From Bretschneidera sinensis (Eukaryota > Streptophyta > Magnoliopsida > Brassicales > Akaniaceae): a stretch of 64,000 bases of DNA. The notes beneath the pieces were generated by a model. The model did not search any database. It saw only the letters and a program-made list of their open reading frames with translations, and had not been told where the DNA came from. The position numbers and the translations under genes were made by a program. Positions 45,620-55,864 of the stretch are shown one piece after another. The stretch lies in the NCBI GenBank assembly GCA_023935145.1, contig CM043699.1, positions 74,713,138-74,777,137 of the forward strand, given 5' to 3'. Positions within the stretch are counted from its first letter, which is position 1. The number at the start of each line of letters is the position of its first letter.

Positions 45620-47190
45620 GAGAACTTCAGGATCCAAACTCATCTTAAGTCATCAATCAACCGACTCTAATCCTAAGTAGTCCAAGATAATGATTAAACT
45701 TACTTAGAGGTAGAACTTTAGTACCTAAATCCACAGGGTTTTCTTCTGTGGCTACCTTGTCCACATGGATGCATCCTTTCATAACATTTTCCCCGAATGA
45801 AATGGTACCGAACATCCATATGCTTTGTCCTCTCATGGAACACTAGATTCTTACACAAGTGCAATGCACTTTGACTATCCGAAAACACCAAAACCTGCTC
45901 CTTTAGTACCTTAACTCTTCTAACAACCCTTTGCACCACATAGCTTCCTTAATGTCTTCCGTTGCCACTATGTACTCAGCCTCGGTTGTTGAGAGTGCTA
46001 CCACCGGCTGCAATTGAGCCTCCCAACTTACACAACATCTGTTTAAGTTGAAGAAGTAAGAGGTAATCGATATCCTTTTATCCTGGTCTGCTCCATAGTC
46101 CAAATCTGCAAAACCCTCAAGGCAGATGGACTTACCCCTCTTCTCATAAATCAACCCTACTTTTGGGCTTCCCTTCAAGTACCTCAGCAACCACTTCATC
46201 CCAAGCCAATGCTCCTTTCTGGGATTACTCATAAACCTACTGAGAACACTCATTGCATAAGCAATATCAGGTCTAGTGCTTACCATGGTGAATATAACAT
46301 AACCAAAAACACTAGAGTAAGGGACTTTTTCCATTTCCTTCTTCTCCACCTTCGATCTCAGACATTGATCGCTGGAGAACTTGAAATGTCCAATAAGGAG
46401 AACCTTCACTGGTTTGCTATCTTCTATAGAGAACTTAGATATCATCTTCTCTATGTAGGAAGTTTGAGAGATCTTCAATCTGTTTCTCTCCCTTTCCCGA
46501 ATGATACACATCCTAAGGATCTTCTGTGCATGGCCAAGATCCTTCATCTCAAACTCCTCACTGAGTTGAGCCTTCAATTTTTTTATCCTCTCCATGCTGC
46601 TCCCATCCAGCAACATATCATCAATATAGATGAGGATGGTCACCACTTCCTCAACCTTCTGCCCCTTATAGTATAAGCATGAATCATAGTAGCTCCTCTT
46701 GAAACCCAAGCTGATTACAAAGGAATCAAACCTCTTATTCCATTGCCGAGGTGATTGCTTCAGGCCATAGAGAGATTTCTTCAATTTGCACACCAACTCT
46801 CCCTGTCTTCCTTCCTCATAGCCTTTGGGTTGCCTCATGTAAATGGTCTCATCGAGCTCTCCATGTAAGAATGGTGTATTCACATCCATTTGCTCGATTT
46901 CCCAATCAAATTGGACCACCAATGCTAACACTATCCGTATCATCTTGTACTTCACAACCAGTGAGAAGATTTCGGTGAAATCTATGCCTTCTTTTTGTGT
47001 GAACCCCTTTACCACCAGCCTAGCTATATACCAGACTTTATCTCCTAGAGTATTCCCTTCTTTGATCTTGTAAATCCATTTACAATCCACAACTCTCTGT
47101 TTTTTTGGTTTCGGCACTAATTCCCAAGAGTTATTCTTCCTCAAAGATTCATTTTCTTCCTCCATAGCTAGTTACCACTTTGACAAATCC
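45620..47190 (-). pseudogene. Reverse transcriptase and RNase H of G
   Basis: An open stretch of 420 codons (47165-45903) begins NNSWELVPKPKKQRVVDCKWIYKIK, the standard copia RT start. It includes FTQKEGIDFTEIFSLVVK, QMDVNTPFLHGELDETIYM, SLYGLKQSPRQW and the polymerase motif YIDDML (about 46629-46615). RNase H: LDYGADQDKR (the first Asp context is altered to AD) and ALSTTEAEYIVATEDIKEA. A frame change near 45910 leads to VLKEQVLVFSDSQSALHLCKN and HERTKHMDVRYHFI (45900-45780), its end. RT motifs are intact, but upstream stops would prevent normal polyprotein synthesis. Confidence 0.93.
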
Positions 47191-48859
47191 TTACACTCCA
47201 TGGCATCCATGTAAGTTTCTGGTTCAACCTCTCCTTCTGTCCAAGGAGCTGCTACATTAGCATCTATAAACCCATATCTCAAAGGTGGTCTAACCACCCT
47301 CCTTTCTCGGTCCCTTGTGAGCTGGTAGTCATTCTGACTTACTGCATCAACCTCTTCTAGTTCAACATCTTCTTGAGTTTTTTGAGCTTAGCCTTCATCA
47401 ATGGGCTCTACCTAGTCCGAACCCTCTTGCCTTCCTTGCTCTACTTGAACTGAATTCTCCTTGATGCAATACTCCACAAATTCTGGACTGGATTGTTCAC
47501 TAGCTCCTGCAGGGTTAGTTTTCTCCAAGTAGGGAAATAATAATTCATTAAAAATAATATCCCTACTTATAATGAGTTTCATGCCTTTCTTTTCTAAGTA
47601 CCACAACCTATATCCCTTAACCCCATCACTATACCCTAGAAATACACATTTTCTAGACCTTGGGTTAAGGTTATCATCATTTTGATGTGTAAATGCAGCA
47701 CACCCAAAAGTCCTAAGGTTGCTTAATTCAGGGGGTTTTCCACTCCACACCTCCATGGGAGTCTTGAGCTCTCAAGCTCTAGAGGGTGATCTATTTACCA
47801 AGTATGCAGTAGTAGACACAGCTTCCCCCCAAAAATATTTTGGTAAACCGGATCCTATTAACATGCACCTAACTTTTTCCATAAGGGTTCTATTTATCCA
47901 ACCAGCAACTCCATTTTGATGAGGTGTTTTTACAACCGTTCTATGTCTTAGAATGCCATTTAACTCACAGAATATATCAAAATCCTTATTGCAAAATTCT
48001 AAGCCATTATTGGTTCATAAAGCCTTAACTACCCTACCCGTTTGAGTCTCCAGCAACTTTTTCCACACAACAAATTTATTCAATGCATATAATTTATTTC
48101 TAAGTAAATAAACCCACGCTTTTCTTGAATAATCATCAATTAAAGACAGAAAGTAAAAGTTACCTCCCTGTGTTGGTGTCCTTGCTGGTCCCCAAAGGTC
48201 CGAATGAATGTAGTCAAGAATCCCTTTAGACTTGTGCACTCTGGTGTTGAAGCTGACCCGGTGTTGCTTCCCAAGAACGCAACACTCGCAAAAATCAAGT
48301 TTCTCTACTTTGTCTCCACCAAGTAGGCCATCCTTGCTAAAAACTTGCAGGCCCTTTTCGCTCACGTGTCCCAAACGAGTGTGCCAAAGGGCCACCCTAT
48401 CCATCTTTGCCATCAAGCTTGATGCTTGATCATTTATTTTTGTCTCTCCGATCATCTCATAGAGTCCATCCTTTATTGCTGCTTTGATCACTACCAAAGA
48501 TCCCTTGGCCACCTTGATCTTTCCTCCCTCTACTTTGCATGAATACCCTAAGGAATCTAGCTGCCCCAATGAGATCAAATTTCTCTTCAAATCTGAAAGG
48601 TACCTCACAATTCGCAGTAGCCTTGTGACTCCATCAAACATCCTCAACTGGATGTCTCCTATCCCCCTCACTTGGAAAGAATTGTTATTCCCAAAGAAGA
48701 CCCTTCCATCATTGATCTCCTTGAAATTCTTGAACCATTCCTTGTGAGGGCACATGTGATAAGTGCACCCGAAATCCAGAATCCACTTTTTGCTACCTTG
48801 CCTCCTGCTCACATTTGAGCACACAACAAGAACATCATCTTGCTGTTCTCCTTTGGCAA
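47191..48859 (-). pseudogene. Protease and integrase of G
   Basis: Protease trace: KKWILDFGCTYHMCPHKEW (about 48790), where the usual D-S/T-G reads DFG, which would abolish activity. GAG-pre-integrase: RVALWHTRLGHVSEKGLQ ... CECCVLGKQHRVSF. Integrase: HSDLWGPA (first Asp), then a stop and TNNGLEF where the second catalytic Asp is Asn, the Glu region CELNG, TPHQNG and LVNRSPS. After a stop the open stretch 47756-47412 gives MEVWSGKPPELSNLRTFGC and FLGYSDGVKGYRLW. The region 47411-47191 bridges to RT. Confidence 0.9.
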
Positions 48860-49673
48860 CCGAAGCCTTTCAATTCTTGGTATGGCTTCCTCTCTCATCC
48901 CACATCTTCTTCTTGCAATCTTTCTTGAAATGGCCCTCTTTGTTGCAGTAGAAGTATCTTTTTCCTCCTCCAAGTCTTGGCTTGGAATGAGATCTCCCAT
49001 GGTTCTGCCCTCTACCTCTTAATTTCTCCCGGCAGTTGCCATGAGTGCTACTGCCATTCCGAGTTGCTGGCATTCTTCTTACGAACAGCCCTTCTCCATT
49101 TGATGCCTCCCTCATCTTGGCTTTGAAATCATAAGTCCTTATGGCGTTGATCACAATCTCCTTGGTTAAAGTATCTCTTCCATACTCAATAGCATTAATG
49201 AAATTATCAAAGCAATCAGGAAGAGAGTTTAACAAAATAACAGCCAATTGTTCATCCGGGAATTTAATACTACAACTAGCCAAATCTTGAACTAGTTTAT
49301 TAAATACATCAAGATTATCTTGCAACTCTTTACTAGGATCCATTTTAAAAGCAAAGATTCTTTTAAGAAGATAAATCTTGTTAGGGAGAGTTTTAGTAAG
49401 AACCAACTCATCTAGTTTCTTTCATATGACAGCAAGATCTTCCGAGTCTCCGCACTCCCTTGTGACACTATCCGACATGTGCAAGAAGATGGTGTTGTAT
49501 GCCATCTTCTTCATCTCAATCCGCTGGTCCTCTATGACACTTGTTGGAAAAGCATTATCTTCTCCAATAGCTAAGTCCACTTTCTGTTGCATAAGAATTG
49601 CCTTGATCTTCTGCTTCCAAAAGATAAAATCTCCCTTTCCATAAAACTTCTCAACAACGAAATTTGAAGCCAT
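48860..49673 (-). pseudogene. Gag of G
   Basis: ATG at 49673 (MASNFVVEKFYGKGDFIFWK), a typical copia gag start. A stop near 49421 (AVI-stop-KKLDELVLTKTLPNKIYLL) breaks it. Then LQDNLDVFNKLVQDLASC, FPDEQLAVILLNSLP and RTYDFKAKM. The zinc knuckle reads YFYCNKEGHFKKDC: the first Cys of CX2CX4HX4C is Tyr, a G-to-A change. A stop follows near 48870. Confidence 0.9.
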
Positions 49674-49931
49674 CTTTGCGAACAAGATCCCAGATTTATG
49701 CAATACCCACAAATGCTTTCTTCTACACCTTAAGAATATGATCAAAGATGGATCTTAACACCGTCTTTGAATCACCCTTAAGAACACGATCTGATCTTGA
49801 TCTTTACACTGTTCTTGAATCACCCAAGAAGTTGATCTTTGATTCTTGGAGTCTTGACTTCGTTACCTTCTTGTTCTTGCTCCGATACCCTCTAACCAAG
49901 CTTTGATACCACTGTTGTGGTATCTCCTCTA

Positions 49932-49943
49932 GCTTTGATACCA
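49932..49943 (-). other. Primer-binding site of G (initiator tRNA-Met)
   Basis: gctttgatacca on +, i.e. TGGTATCAAAGC on the sense strand, the copia-type PBS with one change from TGGTATCAGAGC. A second copy (about 49900-49914) lies just downstream in the leader, followed by ccactgttgtggta. Confidence 0.85.
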
Positions 49944-49944
49944 T

Positions 49945-50917
49945 TGTTGGAAATCACCTTGACAAGATGCCCAGGTGGTGATCTTCCAAACACCCAAGTC
50001 TAGAATGACTTGGAAAGATTTGGAATCGAAAACAGGAACAAAAATCAAAGAAAGAAAGAAGACAAGCGATTTGTTATCGAGATTCAGCAATAGCCTACGT
50101 CCCCTTGAGTTCCTCTGAACTCTCTACATTAAATCAATGATTCTTTATAATCCAGCAACCCTCTTCAAGAAGCCTTAAGTTCTTGAAGAAACCAAGAAGA
50201 GAAGAAAGAAGATGATAAGAACTATTACAATGCTCTCTATCTAATCTATACTCCTCTCTCTTTACAACTAGCCTCACTACAATGAGTCCCTCTTGTGTTT
50301 TGTGCCTTTGCACTCTCACACAATTCTCTCTTGTATGTCTATCACTCTTTACAATTGATCTCAAATTATGTCACAATTTTAATGAGAATAAAGCTAGGTG
50401 ACTCTTTATAAAGTGCACCAACTTTTTGTCCAATCTTGAGAGTCAATCTCCACCCTTAGATCTTGATGGCCACTCAACCATGGCCCTCCATCAATCCTAA
50501 GTGATGCTGTGCATTTTAACCTTGCACCCACACACTTAACAAGAGGCTGAATCAAGTGGAATATGTGTGCCTCAGTGTGCCTTGCGCTTAGGCTCTGAAC
50601 AGGGCATGCTGCGGCGTTAGGTAAAACACCCTTTTCACCACTTTTTGGGCGCCATGGCCTTGGTGAGGGAGAGGTGTGGTGCTGCTCTTCACCAGGACTT
50701 CCTCCTTGCTAGGTGCCACGGCTTGGAAGGAGCAGAGCTACGGCGCACACTGAAGCTGGACCCTTCACAGCAGTGTGCACTTCTTTGTCTTGCTGAATAG
50801 AGGTGTGCACACATACCCAAAGTGATGCGCACACTTGTGTGCACTCCTTTAACATGCTAAAATTTATTCTTCCAACCTTGTTTTAAACCATGTTTAAACC
50901 TTAGACAAATGTCAACA
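49945..50917 (-). repeat. 5' LTR of G
   Basis: TGTTGGAAATCA to TGTCAACA on +, 973 bp, uninterrupted. GC-rich cluster at about 50570-50770, TATA (tttataaa on +) at 50405-50412. It shows the empty site for H at about 50281-50290 (gagtccctcttg). Confidence 0.92.
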
Positions 50918-50922
50918 CATAC

Positions 50923-51265
50923 CTATGTCATTCTCAATAAGTAATATGTCATCAACGTACAATATCAAAAATGTAATCAAGCCCTTACTAGTCTTCCTGT
51001 ACACACATGATTCATGTTCATTTTTAAAAAACCAAGCATTTTGATTGCCCATCAAATCATATGTTCCAGCTTCGAGAAGCTTACTTTAATCTATATATTG
51101 ATCTTTATACCTTCCACACTTTATGGTCACTACCAATGAATGAAAACCTTCATGCACATTTTTGTCCGATTTTAACATCCATTTATCATATATCATAATT
51201 GTTGTGTTCAACTATGAGGAGTAAGTTCCTAATGAACTTAAGCATGACTACACGATAAAAGGTGT
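50923..51265 (-). pseudogene. RT fragment of F with the YVDD motif
   Basis: The sense strand reads DLMGNQNAWFFK-like text, CVYRKTSKGLITFLILYVDDILLIENDIG (YVDD codons near 50970-50955), the copia polymerase motif. It is cut at the right by the LTR of J. The adjacent catac (50918-50922) is the TSD of G. Confidence 0.8.
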
Positions 51266-51487
51266 TGTTGACCCATATTTGATTTTAATAATGAAAAAAC
51301 ACTACTCTAATTGCACTAATAGTTTGCACTCAACACGTTCAGACACCAAAAGAAGACATTTTGTAAATCTCTAAATTCAATTAATTAGCTTGATCTATAG
51401 CTTAATTTACAAAAGACTTTGATAAAACTATAATACAAAAAGCTTCTAAGTCAAAAACTATTTTAAAAACATGAAAACTGGGTTGAA

Positions 51488-51680
51488 GGACAATCCAGTT
51501 GACTGGGTCTATATACCAGTCGACTGGGATTTGGGACAGAAGGTTCTTAGTCGACTGGTGCTGAGGACCCAATCGACTGGTCTTATGACCCAGTCGGCTG
51601 GTACTCTCCCTAAGCTTAAAAGTGAAGATTTTTCACTTGACCTAGTCGATTGGTACAAGGACCCAATTGACTGGTAATTC
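51488..51680 (+). repeat. CCAGTCGACTGG palindrome cluster in the LTR of J
   Basis: About seven copies or variants of ccagtcgactgg (a perfect palindrome with a central gtcgac) spaced by 15-30 nt, ending about 90 bp upstream of the TATA box. Confidence 0.88.
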
Positions 51681-51770
51681 AAAAAATATAACCGTTTGAG
51701 ACGCAGGACTTGAGCATTTAATGCCCCAAACCTACCAAGTCCGTGTCGAATGGCCATATTGATTCAAGGC

Positions 51771-51778
51771 TATATAAA
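51771..51778 (+). promoter_or_regulatory. TATA box of the J LTR
   Basis: tatataaa followed by cccac, about 90 bp after the palindrome cluster. Confidence 0.6.
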
Positions 51779-52339
51779 CCCACTTTAATGAATATTTTAA
51801 AAAAAGTAAGATAGCACATTCAATTCATAATATAGCTCATTAATTCTTAAAAGCTTTGAAAATTTTATTATGAGCCATTCTTCAAGCTTATTCTTGAAAG
51901 AGAGATATTATTCAGTTGTAAAAAACATTCATTGCTATCTCTCTACCATTTACTTTACAGTCAATCCAATTTATTGTAAAGAGAAAGAGTTGGTGCAATT
52001 CTTAGAGTATTTAGGATTAAACACTTTGGTTGTAACTTCTGTGAGGAAGAGAATATTGTAAGGTTTGTGCAACACCCGTGAAGTTGTACAACTAAAGTTT
52101 TAGTGGATTACTTCAAGGAGGTTCTTTAAAGAGAGTGGACATAGGGTTGGAAGGAATTGGATATTACCAAACCACTATAAACGGAGTTTGCATATTCTCT
52201 TCCTTAACTCCTTTATTTTCAAGCATATTATTTGATTGTGTGCTTTGTGTATTTAACTGTTTTAAAAACTTGCAAGTTAATTAGCAAAAATATTTAAAAC
52301 CCAATTCACCCCCCTTAGGTTTGAACTTCTGTTTACAAT

Positions 52340-52351
52340 TAGTATCAGAGC
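52340..52351 (+). other. Primer-binding site of J (initiator tRNA-Met)
   Basis: tagtatcagagc, one change from TGGTATCAGAGC, 2 nt after the LTR. Confidence 0.88.
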
Positions 52352-52392
52352 CTCATACTCAATTTCAAGCTTAAAATACTTGAGCTGATCTG

Positions 52393-53655
52393 ATGGCATC
52401 AAATAGCTATACCGAAGGGCATTCCTATACTAGGTCTCCTTTGTTCAATGGCTCCAACTATAACTACTGGAAAATCAGAATGAAAAGATTACAATCTATG
52501 GAGAGTCATTGAGGAAGGACCTAGAATTCCTACAAAGGAAATAACTATTGGAAAAATCAATCATACAATGCCTAAACTCAAAACTGAGTTCAATGAAGAG
52601 GATTGTAGAATGATGTCTCTAAATAGTAGAGCTACTTGTATTTTACATTGTTCTTTAGATATTTCTGAGTATAATAAAGTTTCTATATGTGTTTCGGCTA
52701 AGGAGATTTGGGACAAACTACAAGTTACATATGAGGACACTAGCGAAGTTAAAAAATCAAAATCTATATGCTAGTGTCCGAGTATGAATCTTTGAAAGTG
52801 TCTCCTAACGAAACAATTTCCTAAATGCACTCATGTTTAACCACTATTGTTAACGGCTTAAAGCTTCTTGGTAGGAACATTGAGGAGTTTGAATTAACAA
52901 GGAAGATCTTAAGGTTTTTGCCATCCACTTGGAAAGAAAAGAAGATGGCCATCACGAAGGCCAAAGATCTCGACAAAGTTGATGTTGAAACACTCCTTGG
53001 ATCCCTATTGGTATACGAGATGAAGGAAATGAATCCTGTTGTCAATGATGATGAGAAGAAGAAAAAGATGATTGCTTTCAAGGCCTCTACAAGCAACAAA
53101 GAGGAAGAGAAAGAAGAAGAAGATGAGAGAAGCAAAGAAGATGGTGAGATGGCTTCATTCACCAAAAGGTTTCACAAGTTCTTGAAAAAGAGCAAGAAAC
53201 CTTACATAAGGGAATCCACTCCAAAAAAGGAACCTCTTATGTGTTTCGTTTGCAAGAAGCCTGGTCACATTAAGACCAATTGTCCAACAATGAGAAAACC
53301 TTATAAGAGCTTCAAAAGGAAAGCCATGATTGCATCCACTTGGAGTGATGATGCAGAGGAAGAAACTTCAAAAAATGAAGTTGGATACGAGGAGATTGCC
53401 AACCTATACTTGATGGCAATCGACGATGAGAATGAGGTATCAATTTCTTCCCCTTCTAATAATAATAACATTGTTAGTAGTAGTGAAGAATTAGTTGAAG
53501 TTATAAATGAGATGCATGAAGAATTGAAGAAATTCGATTATAGAAATGTGGCCCTCAAGAAAGAAGTCTCACCTCTTTCTAAAGAAATGGAGGGATTAAA
53601 AGAAGAAAATGAAAAACTATTTTCATACTTTGTAACTCTTAACAAGATTTTCTAA
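52393..53655 (+). pseudogene. Gag of J
   Basis: ATG at 52393 (MASNSYTEGHSYTRSPLFNGSN). A frame change near 52490 is followed by open text from 52568 (MPKLKTEFNEEDCRMMSLN, AKEIWDKLQVTYEDTSEVKKSK), another change near 52765, then an open frame 52825-53655: LTTIVNGLKLLGRNIEEFELTRKILRFLP, KDLDKVDVETLLGSLLVYEMK, a long Lys/Glu-rich stretch, a CCHC knuckle CFVCKKPGHIKTNC (about 53242-53283), then an acidic and heptad-rich end (ELVEVINEMHEELKKFD, LKEENEKLFSYF). Matches the large SIRE-type gag. Confidence 0.88.
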
Positions 53656-54529
53656 AAAATAAAAATGATATTTTAAATAAGAAAATAATGGATTTGAATA
53701 GCACTATATCTAGACTTATGATTGGAAAAGAAAAGCTAGATGAAGTGCTACATTGTCAAAGGTTAAGTGGAGGAAAATCTGGATTGGATTATTTCTTATT
53801 GGGCAAGCAAAAATAAAAAGAGACTTTGTTCATGAAAGCAACATGTGTGAATGAAGCCTCCACTTCCAAGGCCACTAGCAAGATTAAAAGCACTCCCTCT
53901 GTATACGTTAGTAGGTCTAAGAATGTGAGTTTAAATTCTAATGCATACACTAGAGATAAGCATCCTAGAAATACTCATGCATATATGTATGCTCACTCAA
54001 AAAATGCAAATGCTAGGAATAATCATTCAAAGAATGAACATACTATAAATACACATCATAGGAACTATCGTCATGCATATCCTAAAGATAATGTGTATGC
54101 TCATAACTTGCATGGTAAAAGTGGACATCTTAGAAATTACCATCATGTGCATCCTAGAGATAATGTGTATGCTAATAACTTGTACGGTAAAAGTGGACAT
54201 CCTAGAAATTACCGTCATACCACTCCTATAGATAACATGCATTTTCATAATTTTCATAATAGAAACATGTATTCTAGGATTGCTTATCCAAAGAATTATA
54301 GACATGTACAATTATAATATCCTAGAAATTTCAATAACTATTATCCTAGGATTATGCATCATCAACATGTCTATAATTATAGAGCACCTTATAATGTTAT
54401 AAAAGTATGGGTTCCTAAAGGAACCGTATTTTCTAGGACTAACCCCAAAGGACCCAAGAAATTCTAGGTATCTAAAAGTGCGATTGTATATCCTTGTGTA
54501 ATGTAGATATGTCTCCACACCAAGGAAAA
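53656..54529 (+). pseudogene. Gag extension of J, His/Asn/Tyr-rich
   Basis: Continues after a stop and frame change. The open stretch 53826-54317 starts MFMKATCVNEASTSKATS and becomes very rich in His, Asn, Tyr and Arg, with a 72-nt repeat. It then reads APYNVIKVWVPKGT and SRTNPKGPKKF, as in SIRE elements just before the protease. Function unknown; basic residues suggest nucleic-acid binding. Confidence 0.75.
54063..54278 (+). repeat. 72-bp in-frame tandem repeat in J, 3 copies
   Basis: Units 54063-54134, 54135-54206 and 54207-54278. Each encodes 24 residues of the type NYRHxxPxDNVYAxNLxGKSGHxR; the third is divergent. Looser related units precede (53960-54060). Confidence 0.9.
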
Positions 54530-54790
54530 AAGGAAACTTTTGGTACCTTGATAGTGGATGCTCAAAGCACATGACCGGTGATTAAAGCATGTTCAAAGAG
54601 CTAACTTTAAGGGATGGTGGACATGTCACCATTGGAGACAATACAAGTATAAAGATCATTGGGCATGGCAAAGTTGGCAATGATTTCTCAACTATTGATC
54701 ATGTGTTATATGTACAAGGCCTTAAGCCAAATTTGCTTAGTATTAGTTAATTATGTGACAAAGGAAACAAAGTCATATTTGAAACCTCTC
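54530..54790 (+). pseudogene. Protease of J
   Basis: FWYLDSGCSKHMTGD with the active-site DSG at 54550-54558, then a stop, FKELTLRDGGHVTIGDNTSIKIIG, FSTIDHVLYVQGLKPNLLS and a stop in place of the usual Gln or Trp. Typical copia-type aspartic protease, broken by two stops. Confidence 0.85.
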
Positions 54791-55864
54791 ATTGTCTAGT
54801 AATAGACATCAAAAATACAAGATCAAGTTTGTTGCCCATAGACATGAAAACGTCTATATCGTTGAATTAAAATCTTTGCATTCGGAAAATAAAAAATATT
54901 TTCCCGCTTTTAGTGAAAATCCATGGCTATGGCATAGAAGACTTGGCCATGTAAACATGGATTTACTTAAAATCATTTCAAGAAAAGATTTAAACATTGG
55001 ACTTCCAAAAATCAAATTTGAAAAAGACAAGGTGTGTGATGCTTGTCAAATGGGAAAGCAAACAAGAATTTCTTTTAAATAAAAAAATATAGTCTGAACT
55101 TCTAGACCATTGGAACTTTTGTATATGGACTTGTTTGGTCCAATAAGTACCATTAGTCTAGGTGGAAATAAATATACTCTTATTATTGTTGATGATTATT
55201 CAAGATATACCTTTTTTTTATTGCTTATAAGGATGAAGTATACAAAGGATTTGTGAACTTTTGTAAAAGGGTTCAAAATGAAAAAAAGTATTTCTATTTC
55301 AAGCATTAGAAGTAATCATTGAAAAAAATTTGAAAACCAAAGTTTTTCAAAATTTTTGATGAAAATGGAATTGATCACAACTTTTCAGCACTTAGAACTC
55401 CTCAACAAAATGGAGTTGTTGAGAGGAAAAATAGAGTTATAGAAGAATTTCTATAACAATGCTTTGTGAAAATAGTTTTCCAAAATACTTTTAGGTGGAA
55501 GCCGTAAACACCTTTTACTATGTTTTAAATAGAGTTTTAATTCGGCCTATGCTTGACAAAACCCCATATGAGCTATGGAAAGGTAGAAAGCCTAATATCT
55601 CTTATTTTCGTGCTTTTGGTTGCAAGTACTTCATTCTAAATAACAATAAAACTAATTTAGGTAAATTTGACTCAAAGACCGATGAAGGGATATTCTTAGG
55701 ATATTTAACCTCCATTAAAGCTAATAGAGTCTTTAACAAAAGAACTCTAATGGTTGAAGAATCCGTATATGTAGCATTTGATAAGTCTAACCCAATTAGT
55801 AGCAGAGTAGTTTTGTTTAATGATGATGCAAATTTTATTTCAAGAATGGAAACACCTACTCCCA
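54791..55864 (+). pseudogene. GAG-pre-integrase and integrase of J
   Basis: Open 54792-55082: HENVYIVELKSL, WLWHRRLGHVNMDLLKI (His pair) and VCDACQMGKQTRISFK (Cys pair). Then DLFGPI, a damaged second Asp region (DENGIDHNF near 55360), TPQQNGVVERKNR (Glu). The last open stretch (55495-55864) reads AVNTFYYVLNRVLIRP, TPYELWKGRKPNISYFRAFGC and EGIFLGYLTSIKANRVFNKR. Several frame changes. It is cut by K after ETPTPM. Confidence 0.88.

Larger units (their letters stand above)
36778..50917 (-). mobile_element. Element G: Tork-like Ty1/copia retrotransposon
   Basis: Perfect TSD catac (36773-36777, 50918-50922). On the minus strand: 5' LTR 50917-49945, PBS, gag, protease, integrase, RT, RNase H, PPT, 3' LTR (45576-44955 and 37104-36778, split by H). 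About 6.3 kb without H and I. Integrase and GAG-pre-integrase text suggest the Tork lineage. Several stops, but long open stretches remain, so it is younger than F. Confidence 0.9.
34816..51265 (-). mobile_element. Element F: old Ty1/copia retrotransposon, split by G and truncated by J
   Basis: Minus-strand RT text at 51265-50923 continues at 36777 after G is removed with one TSD (catac). RNase H, an integrase-independent C-terminus, a PPT and an LTR-like region follow down to about 34816. J begins at 51266, so the gag, protease and integrase part is missing. Lineage unassigned; Tork or Angela type is possible. Confidence 0.8.
51266..52337 (+). repeat. 5' LTR of J
   Basis: TGTTGACCCATATTTG to TTTACA, about 1.07 kb. 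It has the CCAGTCGACTGG cluster (51488-51680) and a TATA box at 51771-51778. The start could also be 3 bp earlier (tgttgttgac). Confidence 0.8.
51266..55864 (+). mobile_element. Element J: SIRE/Maximus-like Ty1/copia retrotransposon, 5' part
   Basis: 5' LTR, initiator tRNA-Met PBS, large gag, protease and integrase, cut by K at 55865. The protease context YLDSGCSKHMTGD and the big gag followed by a repeat-rich extension are typical of the SIRE lineage. It truncates F at 51265; the preceding ggtgt (51261-51265) would be its TSD. The RT part would lie beyond K, outside the window. Confidence 0.85.

Noticed and set aside
46209..46676. 155-codon + strand open frame
   Set aside because: Antisense to the RT of G, whose minus-strand frame has clear motifs.
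51488..51680. Repeated palindromes as a possible site-specific recombination or origin array
   Set aside because: Position upstream of a TATA box in an LTR, as in four other families, favours a promoter role.
54063..54278. Regular repeats resembling a CRISPR array
   Set aside because: Units are contiguous without unique spacers, in frame in a plant retrotransposon gag.
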